Shown here piece by piece: positions 19,932-29,560 of a stretch of 37,929 nt of DNA; position 1 is the first letter of the stretch; each line of letters opens with the position of its first letter. The notes under the pieces were generated by a model that was not told where the DNA came from, made no database searches, and saw nothing but the letters and a program-made list of their open reading frames with translations. The DNA is taken from positions 1 to 37,929 of the forward strand of contig CAMFLJ010000003.1 in assembly GCA_945957335.1 (NCBI GenBank). Direction: 5' to 3'. Both the position numbers and the translations under genes were made by a program. Origin of the DNA: an uncultured Actinomycetes bacterium (GTDB lineage Bacteria > Actinomycetota > Acidimicrobiia > Acidimicrobiales > Acidimicrobilacustridaceae).

Positions 19932-20062
19932 CGCAGGGCCGACCCCGCGGATCCGCGCGGCACCCGTGCCGCGGCGTGGGCGCGCCGGTGCCGCCGGCCC
20001 GGTGAGGAGGAGGGTCATCGGTCACGACGGGATTCTTCGCGCCCGCGGTGCGGTTCACTACC

Positions 20063-20084
20063 TACGGAACGCCGGCGTTCCGTA
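20063..20084. promoter_or_regulatory. Perfect 22-bp palindrome, candidate operator for the MFS transporter
   Basis: TACGGAACGCCGGCGTTCCGTA equals its own reverse complement; lies 62 bp upstream of the MFS start. Confidence 0.65.
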
Positions 20085-20145
20085 ATGCTCCGCCGGCCCC
20101 GACGCACCGAACCCCCCCCTGCCTGACCCCCCGAAGAGGCCCGCC

Positions 20146-21792
20146 GTGGACGCCATCGCCACCCATCGCCGCCGCTGGTACACGCTGCTCGTGCTGTGCA
20201 TGAGCCTGCTCGTGATCGGCATCGACAACACCATCCTCAACGTCGCCCTGCCGACGCTCTCCGAGCAGCTCGGCGCCACCAGCTCGCAGCTGCAGTGGAT
20301 CGTCGACGCCTACGTCATCGTGTTCGCCGGCCTGCTGCTCACCGCCGGCGCCATCGGCGACCGCTTCGGCCGCAAGAAGGCGCTCACCGGCGGCCTCGTC
20401 GTGTTCGGCATCGGCTCGGTGCTCGCCGCGTTCTCGGGCAGCGCCGGCCACCTGATCGGCACCCGCGCGCTGATGGGCGCGGCGGGCGCGTTCATCATGC
20501 CGGCCACCCTCTCGATCCTCACCAACGTGTTCACCGACGCCGCCGAGCGGGCCAAGGCCATCGGCGTGTGGGCCGGGGTCTCCGCGCTCGGCATCGCCAT
20601 CGGGCCGCTCGCCGGCGGCTGGCTGCTCGAGCACTTCTCCTGGGGCTCGGTCTTCCTCGTCAACATCCCGTTCGTGATCGCAGCCCTCGTGGCCGGCCAC
20701 TTCCTGGTGCCCGAGTCGGCCGACCCCGACGCCCCCCGCCTCGACCTCGTCGGCGCGGCCCTGTCGATCGCCGGCCTGGTGGCCTTCCTGTGGGGGATCA
20801 TCGAGGCGCCCGGCAAGGGCTGGACCTCGCCCGAGGTGCTCGTCGCCCTCGGTGTCGGTGCCGCCGTGCTCGGCCTGTTCGTGGCCTGGGAGCTGCGTTC
20901 GGACCACCCGATGCTCGACATCCGGTTCTTCCGCAACCCGCGGTTCTCGGCCGCCAGCGGCGCCATCACCCTGTCGTTCTTCGCCATGTTCGGCGCCATG
21001 TTCGTGCTCACGCAGTACCTGCAGGCCGTGCTCGGCTACAGCGCCCTGCAGGCCGGGCTGCGCCTGGCGCCCATCTCGCTGGTGCTGATGATCGTGGCTC
21101 CCACCGCCAACATCTGGGTGAAGCGCTTCGGGTCGAAGTACGTCGTGGCCACCGGCCTGCTGATCGCGGCGGGCGGCCTGGTGATGATGAGCCGCCTCGA
21201 CGGCTCGTCGTCGGCCTGGCAGGTCACCGGTGTGCTGGCCCTCCTCGGTCTGGGCATGGGCAACGTGATGGCGCCCGCCACCGACTCGATCATGGGCTCG
21301 CTGCCGAAGGAGCGGGCGGGCGTCGGCTCGGCCGTGAACGACACCACCCGCGAGATCGGCGGGGCGCTGGGCGTGGCCATCATCGGCTCGCTCCTCGCCT
21401 CGAGCTACCGGTCGTCGATGGACGCCGCCGTCGCCGGCACGCCGCTGCCCGCCGACGCCGCCAACGCCGTGCGCGACTCCATCGGCGGCGCGGTGGCGGT
21501 GTCGCAGCGGGCCGCCGCCGACTTCCCGCAGCAGGCCGCCCAGCTGCTCGACGCCGCACGCGACTCGTTCGTGTCGGCCATGCGCCCGGCGCTGATGGTG
21601 GGCGCCGCCTTCATCGCCCTCGGGGCGCTGGTGGTGCTGTTCTTCCTGCCGGCCCGGGCCGAGGAGCAGGCCGAGCTCGAGGCCGCCGAGCTGGACGCCG
21701 TCGACATCGGCGAGGCCGGCCTCGAGCCGGCTGCGATCGACCGGCGCCTCGACGGCGTGGGCGAGCTGGGCCTGGCCGGCGCCGACGCCTGA
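20146..21792 (+). CDS. MFS transporter, DHA2 (EmrB/QacA) drug exporter family, 14 TM
   Basis: YTLLVLCMSLLVIGIDNTILNVALPTLSEQLGATSSQLQWIVDAYVIVFAGLLLTAGAIGDRFGRKKAL is the canonical DHA2 N-terminus. Confidence 0.95.
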   Translation: MDAIATHRRRWYTLLVLCMSLLVIGIDNTILNVALPTLSEQLGATSSQLQWIVDAYVIVFAGLLLTAGAIGDRFGRKKALTGGLVVFGIGSVLAAFSGSAGHLIGTRALMGAAGAFIMPATLSILTNVFTDAAERAKAIGVWAGVSALGIAIGPLAGGWLLEHFSWGSVFLVNIPFVIAALVAGHFLVPESADPDAPRLDLVGAALSIAGLVAFLWGIIEAPGKGWTSPEVLVALGVGAAVLGLFVAWELRSDHPMLDIRFFRNPRFSAASGAITLSFFAMFGAMFVLTQYLQAVLGYSALQAGLRLAPISLVLMIVAPTANIWVKRFGSKYVVATGLLIAAGGLVMMSRLDGSSSAWQVTGVLALLGLGMGNVMAPATDSIMGSLPKERAGVGSAVNDTTREIGGALGVAIIGSLLASSYRSSMDAAVAGTPLPADAANAVRDSIGGAVAVSQRAAADFPQQAAQLLDAARDSFVSAMRPALMVGAAFIALGALVVLFFLPARAEEQAELEAAELDAVDIGEAGLEPAAIDRRLDGVGELGLAGADA

Positions 21793-21854
21793 TCCCGTCC
21801 CGGCCCGCGCCTCGCACCCGAGGGTGCGGAGCGCCGGCCGGGTCGGGCAGCGGT

Positions 21855-22613
21855 TCAGTCGATTGCGGTGGTGCCGCCGTCGACGATGAACGACTGGCCG
21901 GTGATGAACGAGGCGCCGCTGCTCAGCAGGAACGCCACCGGCTCACCGATCTCACGGGGCTCACCGAGGCGTCCGAGCGGCGCGCTCGACTCCATGTTCG
22001 CCTTGAGGTCGCCGATGGTGAGCGACGGGGCCAGCATCGGCGTCTCGATGTAGCCGGGGCACACCGCGTTGACGCGCACGCCCTGGGGGCCGAGGTGCTG
22101 GGCCATCGACCGCACGGTGCCGAGCATGCCGGCCTTCGACGCGCAGTAGGCGGGGATGGCGGCGTTGCCGATCCAGCCCTCGATCGACGAGATGCCCACG
22201 ACGGCCGAGCCCGGGTTGGCGAGCAGCTCGGGCAGCAGCGCCTGCACCAGCATCGGGAACGCGGTGAGGTTGATCGACAGCACGAAGTCCCAGACCTCGC
22301 GGGTGATCGACCCGACCGGCTCGACCTGCACGGTGCCGGCCGCGTGCACGAGCCCGCCGATGGGGCCGACGACGGCCTTGCTGGCCTCGATGGCGCCCGG
22401 GTAGTTGGCCGCGTCGCTGACGTCGACCGACAGGCCGATGGCGCTGACCCCGAAGCGCGACGCCAGGTCGGCGGCGGCGGCCTCGGCGGCCTCCGCGTTG
22501 AGGTCCCAGAGGGCGACGTTGCGACCCTGCTCGGCCAGGGCCGTTGCGCTGGCCAGGCCGATGCCCGATGCCCCGCCCGTCACCACCACTGCGGTCGTCG
22601 TCGTGTTGCCCAT
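21855..22613 (-). CDS. SDR-family oxidoreductase
   Basis: [21 protein letters not shown] (TGxxxGIG), [21 protein letters not shown] (YxxxK), [13 protein letters not shown]. Confidence 0.95.
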   Translation of the reverse strand: MGNTTTTAVVVTGGASGIGLASATALAEQGRNVALWDLNAEAAEAAAADLASRFGVSAIGLSVDVSDAANYPGAIEASKAVVGPIGGLVHAAGTVQVEPVGSITREVWDFVLSINLTAFPMLVQALLPELLANPGSAVVGISSIEGWIGNAAIPAYCASKAGMLGTVRSMAQHLGPQGVRVNAVCPGYIETPMLAPSLTIGDLKANMESSAPLGRLGEPREIGEPVAFLLSSGASFITGQSFIVDGGTTAID

Positions 22614-22722
22614 GTGTCCCCCTCGGTTCGTGCGGGCCGGTCGGTCCGCGGTCAGGTCGTGCGTCGGTGCAGCGTCGGTGCTGCGTGGTCGGATCGGTGT
22701 GGTCGGCGTCGTCGCCGGTGGC

Positions 22723-23337
22723 TCAGGTGCCGCGCTCGGCCAACCGGTCGAGGTCGGCGAGCATCTCGTCGGCGAGGGCGAGCTCGCCCTCGATGCGGCG
22801 CCGAGACCAGCGGGCCACGAGCGACGGGTAGGCCCACGCGTCGTCGGCGGCCGAGGTCTGCTCGGAGTGGCGGGCCGCCTCGAGCTCGTCGCGCAGCTGG
22901 GCCTGGTGGGTGAGCACCTGCTCGCGCAGGCGCTCGGGCGGGGCGAGGTGACCGAGCCAGAGGCGCAGCATCAGCCCGTTCTTGAGCACGGTGGGCTCGG
23001 CGTCGGTCTCGAGCTGCCAGCGCTCGAGCGCGGCGCGACCGGTGGGCGTGATGGCGTAGAGGCGCTTGCCCCGCACGTCGTCGCGGGCGACCACGCGGCT
23101 CTGCACCAGGCCGAGCTCCTCGAGGCGGCGCAGCTCGGCGTAGATCTGGCTGGTGGCCGGGCTCCAGTAGAAGAACCGCAGGATGGCGTCGGCCCACTGC
23201 TTGATGTCGTAGCCGGACAGCTCGCGGTCGAAGCTCAGCAGGCCGAGCACCGCCCAGGCCGTGGCCGGGATGGCGGGCCGCGTCGCCTCGTCGGCCGAGG
23301 CCGGGGCGGGGGCGGCGCTGGCTCGGGCGGCGGTCAC
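22723..23337 (-). CDS. PadR-family transcriptional regulator
   Basis: [81 protein letters not shown]. Confidence 0.93.
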   Translation of the reverse strand: MTAARASAAPAPASADEATRPAIPATAWAVLGLLSFDRELSGYDIKQWADAILRFFYWSPATSQIYAELRRLEELGLVQSRVVARDDVRGKRLYAITPTGRAALERWQLETDAEPTVLKNGLMLRLWLGHLAPPERLREQVLTHQAQLRDELEAARHSEQTSAADDAWAYPSLVARWSRRRIEGELALADEMLADLDRLAERGT

Positions 23338-23416
23338 CGGCCCATCCGATCACACGTCGCCCGGACCATCAACCAGTCCTGTTCCGATCCGGAACTCCGA
23401 CCGGCTCTCCCTTTCG

Positions 23417-23464
23417 TTCTGGCATGCGTTTTGCACCCCTACGGGTGCAGAACGCATGCCAGAA
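23417..23464. repeat. Long near-perfect inverted repeat (22-bp arms, 4-nt loop), probable terminator hairpin downstream of the amidase gene
   Basis: TTCTGGCATGCGTTTTGCACCC-CTAC-GGGTGCAGAACGCATGCCAGAA; 21 of 22 positions pair, plus one T/G position. Confidence 0.75.
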
Positions 23465-23478
23465 GCTGGAAGGAGCGG

Positions 23479-24921
23479 TCAGGCGGCGGGGGGCCAGGGG
23501 GCGAGGCGGGGCCAGGGCATGGCCTCCTCGAGGCGCAGCGCCAGGCGCAGCAGGGTGGCCTCGGCGCCCATGCGCCCGACGAACTGCACGCCGAAGGGCA
23601 GGCCCTCGGCGTCGAGCCCGGCCGGCACCGACATGGCCGGCTGGCCGGTGGCGTTGAACGGACCGGTGAACTGGGCGAAGGCGCCGGCGCGGGTGAACAT
23701 CGCCTGGAGGTCGTTGGCGTCGAGGTAGCCGAGGGGCGGCACGGGCGCGGCGATCGTGGGGGAGAGCCACAGGTCGTAGGTGTCGTGGAAGCGGCCGACG
23801 TCGCGGCTCACCTGCTCGACGGCGATGTGGGCGCGGGCGAGGTCGGTGGCCGGGGCCTTGGTGATGCCGTCGTGGATCACCCGGGTGAGCGCCTCGAGGT
23901 CGTCGTCGGTGAGGTCGCGGCCCAGCTCGGCCAGGCGGTCCTCGATGGCCACCGCCGACAGCGCGCCCATGATCGTGCTCATCGCCGACGACACGGCCGC
24001 GCCGTCGATGTCGGGCGAGGCCTCCTCGACCGTGTGGCCGAGGCCGCGCAGCACCTCGGCGGTGCGCTCGATGGCGGCGAGCACGGCGGGGTGGCCCTCG
24101 AGGCCGTTGGGGGTGACCGTGCCGAACCCGATGCGCAGCGTCTCGGGGGCCGACGCCAGGGCGGCGACGAACGAGCCCTCGGGCGGTGCGACCGGGGCGA
24201 CGTAGGGGTCGCCGGTGAGCGGGCCGGCGATCACGTCGAGCAGGGCCGCGCTGTCGCGCACCGTGCGGGTGACGGCGTGGGCGATGCCCATCGGGTAGGC
24301 ACCGACGCCGGGCGCGGGCCACGCCGGGGTGCGGCCGCGCGTGGGCTTCAGGCCGAACAGCCCGCACGACGACGCGGGGATGCGGATCGACCCACCGCCG
24401 TCGTTGGCGTGGGCGGCGGGGACGATGCCGCCGGCCACCGCGGCGGCCGAGCCGCCCGACGAGCCGCCGGTGGAGTGCGTGGTGCGCCACGGGTTGTGGG
24501 TGGCGCCGTGGGCCAGCGGCTCGGTGCTGGCGTTCTTGCCCAGCTCGGGGCTGTTGGTGTTGCCGAGGATGAGCAGGCCGGCGGCCTTGTAGCGGCGGGC
24601 GAGCTCGCTGTCGTGCTCGGCGACGTGGCCGAGCCACAGCCGCGAGCCGCGGGTGGCGGGCAGGCCGGCGACGTCGCAGCCGAGGTCCTTCACGAGGAAC
24701 GGCACGCCGGCGAGGGGACCGGTGGGGCCGGCGTCGGCCTCGGCGAGGGCGGCGTCGAAGCGGTCGGCGACCACGGCGTTGAGCACCGGGTTGCGCTCCT
24801 CGATGCGGGCGATCGAGGCCTCGGCCAGCTCGCGGGCACGGAGCTGCCCGGCGGCCACCAACGCGGCCAGGCCGACGGCGTCCTCGGTGTCGAGCAGCGC
24901 GGCGACGTCGCGATCGGCCAT
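23479..24921 (-). CDS. Amidase (amidase signature family)
   Basis: GVPFLVKDLG, NTNSPELG, THSTGGSSGGSAAAVAGGIVPAAHANDGGGSIRIPAS (Ser-Ser-Lys signature). Confidence 0.96.
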   Translation of the reverse strand: MADRDVAALLDTEDAVGLAALVAAGQLRARELAEASIARIEERNPVLNAVVADRFDAALAEADAGPTGPLAGVPFLVKDLGCDVAGLPATRGSRLWLGHVAEHDSELARRYKAAGLLILGNTNSPELGKNASTEPLAHGATHNPWRTTHSTGGSSGGSAAAVAGGIVPAAHANDGGGSIRIPASSCGLFGLKPTRGRTPAWPAPGVGAYPMGIAHAVTRTVRDSAALLDVIAGPLTGDPYVAPVAPPEGSFVAALASAPETLRIGFGTVTPNGLEGHPAVLAAIERTAEVLRGLGHTVEEASPDIDGAAVSSAMSTIMGALSAVAIEDRLAELGRDLTDDDLEALTRVIHDGITKAPATDLARAHIAVEQVSRDVGRFHDTYDLWLSPTIAAPVPPLGYLDANDLQAMFTRAGAFAQFTGPFNATGQPAMSVPAGLDAEGLPFGVQFVGRMGAEATLLRLALRLEEAMPWPRLAPWPPAA

Positions 24922-25021
24922 GGGTCCCCCTGTGGTCCTACGGCGCCCGACATCGACGCCGTGACGGCTCGGCGCAGCATGGCACGTCCTCCCCGGGGCG
25001 GCCTCCTGCTAGACACGGTCC

Positions 25022-25807
25022 ATGGCTGACGAGGGGGTCCTGGCCGGCACGCGAGCGGTCGTGGTCGGTGGCAGCAGCGGCATCGGGCTGGCCACGGCGC
25101 GCCTGCTGGCCCGCGACGGCTGCCGGGTCACCATCGCCGGGCGCGACGAGGCCCGCCTCACCGGCGCGGTCGTCGGGCTGGAGGTCGAGGGCCTCGAGGT
25201 GTTCCCCGTGCAGTGCGACACCCTGGTCGACGCCGACGTGCAGGCGGCCGTGGCCGCCGCGTCGGAGGGCGACCGCCTCGACATCGCCGTCACCGTCCCC
25301 GGTGGCGGCACGCCGATGAACGTCCTCGACTACGACCCCGCCCAGTTCTCGGCCGAGGTCGACAAGAACGTGTTCCCCGTCTACTCGCTGCTCAAGCACG
25401 CCTGCGGAGCGATGGCCGACGGCGGCTCGTTCGTGGCCGTGTCGTCCACCGCCGCGGTGTTCTCGACCCGCGGCCTGGCGTCCTACCGGGCCGGCAAGGC
25501 GGCGGTCGACGCGCTCGTCGACGTGGCCGCCGACGAGCTCGGCGAGCGGGGCATCCGGGTCAACTCGGTGCGCCCCGGCCTCACCCGCACCGGCAGCACC
25601 GGCGGCATCTTCGCCAACCAGGCCCTGTTCTCGCGCTTCCTCGAGCAGCAGGCCATCAAGCGGGGTGGCGAGGCCGGCGACATCGGCGCCGCCATCCGCT
25701 TCCTCGCCGGCCCCGAGTCGTCGTGGATCACCGGCCAGCACCTCACCGTCGACGGCGGCCACACGCTGCGGGCCATGCCCGACATGCGCCCCGCCGCCCG
25801 GGGCTGA
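25022..25807 (+). CDS. SDR-family oxidoreductase
   Basis: VVVGGSSGIGLATARLLARDG, SSTAAVFSTRGLASYRAGKAAVDALV (YxxxK), GPESSWITGQHLTVDGGHT. Confidence 0.94.
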   Translation: MADEGVLAGTRAVVVGGSSGIGLATARLLARDGCRVTIAGRDEARLTGAVVGLEVEGLEVFPVQCDTLVDADVQAAVAAASEGDRLDIAVTVPGGGTPMNVLDYDPAQFSAEVDKNVFPVYSLLKHACGAMADGGSFVAVSSTAAVFSTRGLASYRAGKAAVDALVDVAADELGERGIRVNSVRPGLTRTGSTGGIFANQALFSRFLEQQAIKRGGEAGDIGAAIRFLAGPESSWITGQHLTVDGGHTLRAMPDMRPAARG

Positions 25808-25861
25808 CCCGCCCCGTCCCCCTCCGTCACACCGGCCCGTCCCACCGCCCAGGAGCAACCC

Positions 25862-27370
25862 GTGAGCGACCCCACCTCCGACGACCTGCCCGGCGGCTGG
25901 GGCGAGGCCCTGAGCGACCTCGCCGAGCGCCGGGCCCGCGCCCGGGCCATGGGCGGCGAGGAGCGGCTGGCCAAGCGGGCGGCCAAGGGCCTGCTCGACG
26001 CCCGGGCCCGCGTCGAGCACCTGCTCGACCCCGGCTCGTTCCGCGAGATCGGCACGCTCGTGGGCGACGAGATCCCGGCCGACGGCATCATCACCGGCTC
26101 GGGCCTCATCGACGGCCGCCCGGTGATGGTCGGCGCCGAGGACTTCACCACCCTCGCCGGATCGATCGGCAGCGGCTCGACCTCGAAGCGCTACCGCATC
26201 GCCGAGATCGCGCTGGCCGAGCGCATCCCGCTGATCATGCTGCTCGAGGGCGCCGGCCACCGCGGCGGTGGTGGGGGAGGGCGCACGCCCACCGACCTGC
26301 TCATCCAGGCCAAGTGCTCGGGCAAGGTGCCGGTGATCTCCGGGGTGCTCGGCCCGTCGGCCGGCCACGGCGCGCTGATCATCGGCATGAGCGACTTCAG
26401 CGTGATGAGCGCGTCGGGCGCCGCCTTCACGGCCGGTCCGCCGGTGGTGAAGGAGTCGCTCGGCGAGGACATCACCAAGGAGGACCTCGGTGGCCCGTCG
26501 GTGGCGATCCCGAGCGGACTGATCCAGAACCTGGCCCCCGACGACGGCGCCGCCCTCGACGTCATCCGCCACTACCTCGCCTACTTCCCGTCGAGCGCGT
26601 GGTCATACCCGCCGGCCGTGCACGGCGGCGACCAGGGCCACCGCACCACCGACGAGCTGCTGCGGATCGTGCCCCGCGACAGCCGCCGCGTGTACGACAT
26701 GCGCGACGTGGTCGACGTGGTGGTCGACGACGGCTCGTGGTTCGAGGTCCAGCCCGGGTTCGGGCCGGCCATCATCTGCGCCCTCGCCCACCTCGGCGGC
26801 GAGCCGGTCGCCATCGTGGCCAACCAGCCCCAGGTCCTGGCCGGCTCGATCGACGCCGACGCCGCCGACAAGGCGGCCCACTTCGTGAGCGTCGCCGACT
26901 CGTTCCACCTGCCGCTCGTGTTCCTGGCCGACAACCCAGGCATGCTGCCCGGCTCGGCGTCGGAGCAGGCCGGCGTGCTGCGGGCCGGCGCCCGCATGTT
27001 CGCCGCCCAGACCCAGGCCACCAGCCCCAAGCTGCACATGACCCTGCGCAAGGCCTACGGCTTCGGCTCGATGGTCATGTCGATGGTCGGCTTCGACAAC
27101 CAGTCCGCCACCTTCGCCTGGCCCGGCGCCACCCTCGGGGCGATGGGCGCGAGCGCGATGAGCCGGGCCACCGGCGCCGACGTCGACGAGGCCGCCATGC
27201 TGCGCGAGGCCGAGCTGCAGGCCAGCTACCGCTCGGCCGCCAACCTGGGCTTCGACGAGATGATCGACCCCCGCGAGACCCGCAACGTGCTGCTCGACGC
27301 CCTGCACCGGGCGCTCTCGCGCCGCCAGGTCGCGGCCGAGCCGGTCGCCCGCATCGCCATCACCCCCTAG
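25862..27370 (+). CDS. Acyl-CoA carboxylase beta subunit (carboxyltransferase)
   Basis: AKGLLDARARVEHLLDPGSFREIG...DGIITGSGLIDGRPVMV...LLEGAGHRGGG...VAIVANQPQVLAGSIDADAADKAAHFV...FLADNPGMLPGSASEQ. Confidence 0.94.
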   Translation: MSDPTSDDLPGGWGEALSDLAERRARARAMGGEERLAKRAAKGLLDARARVEHLLDPGSFREIGTLVGDEIPADGIITGSGLIDGRPVMVGAEDFTTLAGSIGSGSTSKRYRIAEIALAERIPLIMLLEGAGHRGGGGGGRTPTDLLIQAKCSGKVPVISGVLGPSAGHGALIIGMSDFSVMSASGAAFTAGPPVVKESLGEDITKEDLGGPSVAIPSGLIQNLAPDDGAALDVIRHYLAYFPSSAWSYPPAVHGGDQGHRTTDELLRIVPRDSRRVYDMRDVVDVVVDDGSWFEVQPGFGPAIICALAHLGGEPVAIVANQPQVLAGSIDADAADKAAHFVSVADSFHLPLVFLADNPGMLPGSASEQAGVLRAGARMFAAQTQATSPKLHMTLRKAYGFGSMVMSMVGFDNQSATFAWPGATLGAMGASAMSRATGADVDEAAMLREAELQASYRSAANLGFDEMIDPRETRNVLLDALHRALSRRQVAAEPVARIAITP

Positions 27371-27377
27371 GGCCAGC

Positions 27378-27487
27378 GCGACCAGTTGCCATCTGTCCCG
27401 GATTCCGGGACATCCGGCAACAGGTCGACGAGCGCCCCGCGACCGGTTGCCATCTGTCCGCCGTTCCGGGACATCCGGCAACAGGTC
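27378..27487. repeat. Two tandem ~49-bp direct repeats, each containing a stem-loop, between convergent genes
   Basis: Unit 1 27378-27426 gcgaccagttgccatctgtcccggattccgggacatccggcaacaggtc; unit 2 27439-27487 gcgaccggttgccatctgtccgccgttccgggacatccggcaacaggtc. GTTGCC/GGCAAC outer arms; TGTCCCGG-ATT-CCGGGACA inner stem in unit 1. Confidence 0.85.
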
Positions 27488-27500
27488 CGGGAGAGGTGGG

Positions 27501-28757
27501 TCAGCTGGCGGGGCAGCCGTCGTAGCCGCCGGGCGGCAGGCACGCCCGGCCCACCATGCGGGCGATGGTGTCGTAGGAGATCACCCAGCGGCCGTCCTGG
27601 AGGAGGGCGCCACCGTCCTGGGTGAAGTCGAACTCGCCGCTCGGGAGCCGGGTGTGCATGCCGATCAGGATCGTGGCCCGGTCGGGGGCCGTGAGGCGCA
27701 CGGTGAGCAGCGAGAAGTCCGTCGCCGGCTGGCCGCCGACCGCCTGGGCTCCGGACTGGCGACCGGCCGTGGCGAACATCTGGCGGTACTCGGCCGCCCG
27801 GGTCGTGCCGTCCTCGAGGTAGGGGAACGTCTCGACGTCGTAGGGACCGGCGAGCTGCTCGACGGCGGCGCGGATCTGGTCCTCGGCCGACCCCGGGTCG
27901 GCCGGTGTGGCGTCGACGGCTGTCGTGGTCGTGCTCGTCACCGTGGTCGTGGTCGTGCTCACCTCGGTGGTCGGCGTGGGGGGACCGGTCGGGTTGGTGG
28001 TGCGGACCTCGCCGTTGTCGGCCAGGAACTTCGCCCACTCGGCGAACGACACCCGCCGGAGCTTGGACATCTGGTCGGTGAGGGACGCCACGGGCGCCGT
28101 CGGCTCGACGCACGGCTGCTCGACGGTCGGGGGTTGCTGAGCCCACCACGGCGTCGTCGACGTCGGGATGAGTGACGCTCCGGGGTAGCCCGCGCCCCAG
28201 GAGGCCCGGACGGGCTCGACAGGGGGGACGCCGGGCCCGTAGCCCGGGGAGCATTGGAAGAGGGTCAGGCCGAACGGGCTCACCTGGCCGGCGAAGCCGA
28301 GGGGATATAGGCCCACGTAACCCGGGTCGAGCCCCGAGATGGTGAGGGAGCTGAGGAACCAGGCGTGGCCGTCGGGCTCGGCGTACTGGATGTACCAACG
28401 ATCCGGGTCTGCGTAGACACCGATCACCGACGACCCGTCGGGGGGCAGCAGGTAGGTGCCGTCCGGTCCGCCGCCCACGCCCCCGCCGGCGACGACGTCG
28501 GGGCCCTCGGTGCCCGAGCGGGCCACCACGAGGCCGGCGACGGCGACGATCAGCACCACGACGGCGGCGGCCGAGATCAGCCAGGGGCGGCGGCCGGTGC
28601 CGCGTCGATCGGCAGCGGCCTCGACGTCGGCCCACTGCGAGCGGCTCGGGCGCACGTCGTCGGAGAGCGAGCCCAGCCCGAGGCCGTCGAAGGCGGCGGG
28701 GGAGAGGTCGTCGTCGGCCGGGTCGGGGGCGCTGGGGGTGCCGGGGATCTCAGCCAT
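27501..28757 (-). CDS. Single-pass membrane protein encoded with an ECF sigma factor (candidate anti-sigma or effector)
   Basis: MAEIPGTPSAPDPADDDLSPAAFDGLGLGSLSDDVRPSRSQWADVEAAADRRGTGRRPWLISAAAVVVLIVAVAGLVVARSG, then a large extracytoplasmic region. ATG overlaps the sigma factor's 3' end. Confidence 0.75.
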   Translation of the reverse strand: MAEIPGTPSAPDPADDDLSPAAFDGLGLGSLSDDVRPSRSQWADVEAAADRRGTGRRPWLISAAAVVVLIVAVAGLVVARSGTEGPDVVAGGGVGGGPDGTYLLPPDGSSVIGVYADPDRWYIQYAEPDGHAWFLSSLTISGLDPGYVGLYPLGFAGQVSPFGLTLFQCSPGYGPGVPPVEPVRASWGAGYPGASLIPTSTTPWWAQQPPTVEQPCVEPTAPVASLTDQMSKLRRVSFAEWAKFLADNGEVRTTNPTGPPTPTTEVSTTTTTVTSTTTTAVDATPADPGSAEDQIRAAVEQLAGPYDVETFPYLEDGTTRAAEYRQMFATAGRQSGAQAVGGQPATDFSLLTVRLTAPDRATILIGMHTRLPSGEFDFTQDGGALLQDGRWVISYDTIARMVGRACLPPGGYDGCPAS

Positions 28758-29406
28758 GGCGCTCGTCCTCCAGGTGCTCGCGCAGGGTGGCCAGGCCGCG
28801 GTGCAGGTGGGCCTTGACGGTGCCCTCGGCGATCGAGAGCTCGCGGGCGGTCTCCGCGGTGGAGAGCCCGCCGAAGTAGCGCAGGGCGACGACCTCGCGC
28901 TGGCGTTGCGGCAGCGTGGCCAGGGCCGACAGCACGGCGTCGCGCCGGGCGTTGCCGGCGGCGGTGGCCTCGGCCGACGGCGTGGTGCCAGCCGGCCGCA
29001 GCGGCACGACCCGGCGCCGGAACCGGCTGCGGCACAGGTTGACCACCGCCGAGCGCACGTAGGCCAGCGGCTCCTCGACAGCGGAACCGGTGCCTGAGCC
29101 GGAACCGGAGCGGTACCGGGCGAGGGTGCGCACGAAGGCCTCCTGCACGACCTCCTCGGCCCCGTCGGTGCCGGCCAGGATCGTGCGGGCCAGGCCCACG
29201 AGCCGGGGGTACGACTCGAGGTACACGTCCTCGAGCTCCGCCGCCCCACCGACCACCACGAGCGCCGGCGGTGGCTCCGCACCGCGCTCCACGATCCCGT
29301 CCGCCACCCGTGCGCCCCTCGCTCCGGCATCCGCCCTGGCATCCGCCGCCAACCATGTCATCACGGGATCAGACGCACGACCGGCCGATCGGTTTACCGC
29401 CGTCAT
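28750..29406 (-). CDS. RNA polymerase sigma-70 factor, ECF subfamily
   Basis: VYLESYPRLVGLARTILAGTDGAEEVVQEAFVRTLARY (region 2) and LATLPQRQREVVALRYFGGLSTAETARELSIAEGTVKAHLHRGLATLREHLE (region 4). The exact start is uncertain. Confidence 0.93.
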   Translation of the reverse strand: MTAVNRSAGRASDPVMTWLAADARADAGARGARVADGIVERGAEPPPALVVVGGAAELEDVYLESYPRLVGLARTILAGTDGAEEVVQEAFVRTLARYRSGSGSGTGSAVEEPLAYVRSAVVNLCRSRFRRRVVPLRPAGTTPSAEATAAGNARRDAVLSALATLPQRQREVVALRYFGGLSTAETARELSIAEGTVKAHLHRGLATLREHLEDERHG

Positions 29407-29560
29407 CGAGAGGGCCGGGAATCGGCAGGGCGGCTGTCAAGATCTGCTCAAGACCTTTGCCGGACAAGGGATCGGTCCGACTCGGCCACCCCTGTGCTGG
29501 CTAATGTCGCCCGGCGGCGGACACGACGTCCGCCCTCGGCAGGCGCCTCAGGAGGCACTC

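Noticed and set aside
19945-19972. GC-rich CGCGGATCCGCG and GCGGCAC-CC-GTGCCGC after the GT-C gene, considered as a terminator
   Set aside because: Short arms, tiny loop and no U-tract; plausible but not separable from background GC palindromes.
22405-25029. 874-aa plus-strand ORF opposite SDR, PadR and amidase
   Set aside because: Antisense artefact over three well-supported minus-strand genes; no recognisable domain.
27378-27487. The tandem stem-loop repeats considered as a CRISPR array
   Set aside because: Only two units, a 12-bp interval between them, internal dyad structure and no cas genes; not a CRISPR.
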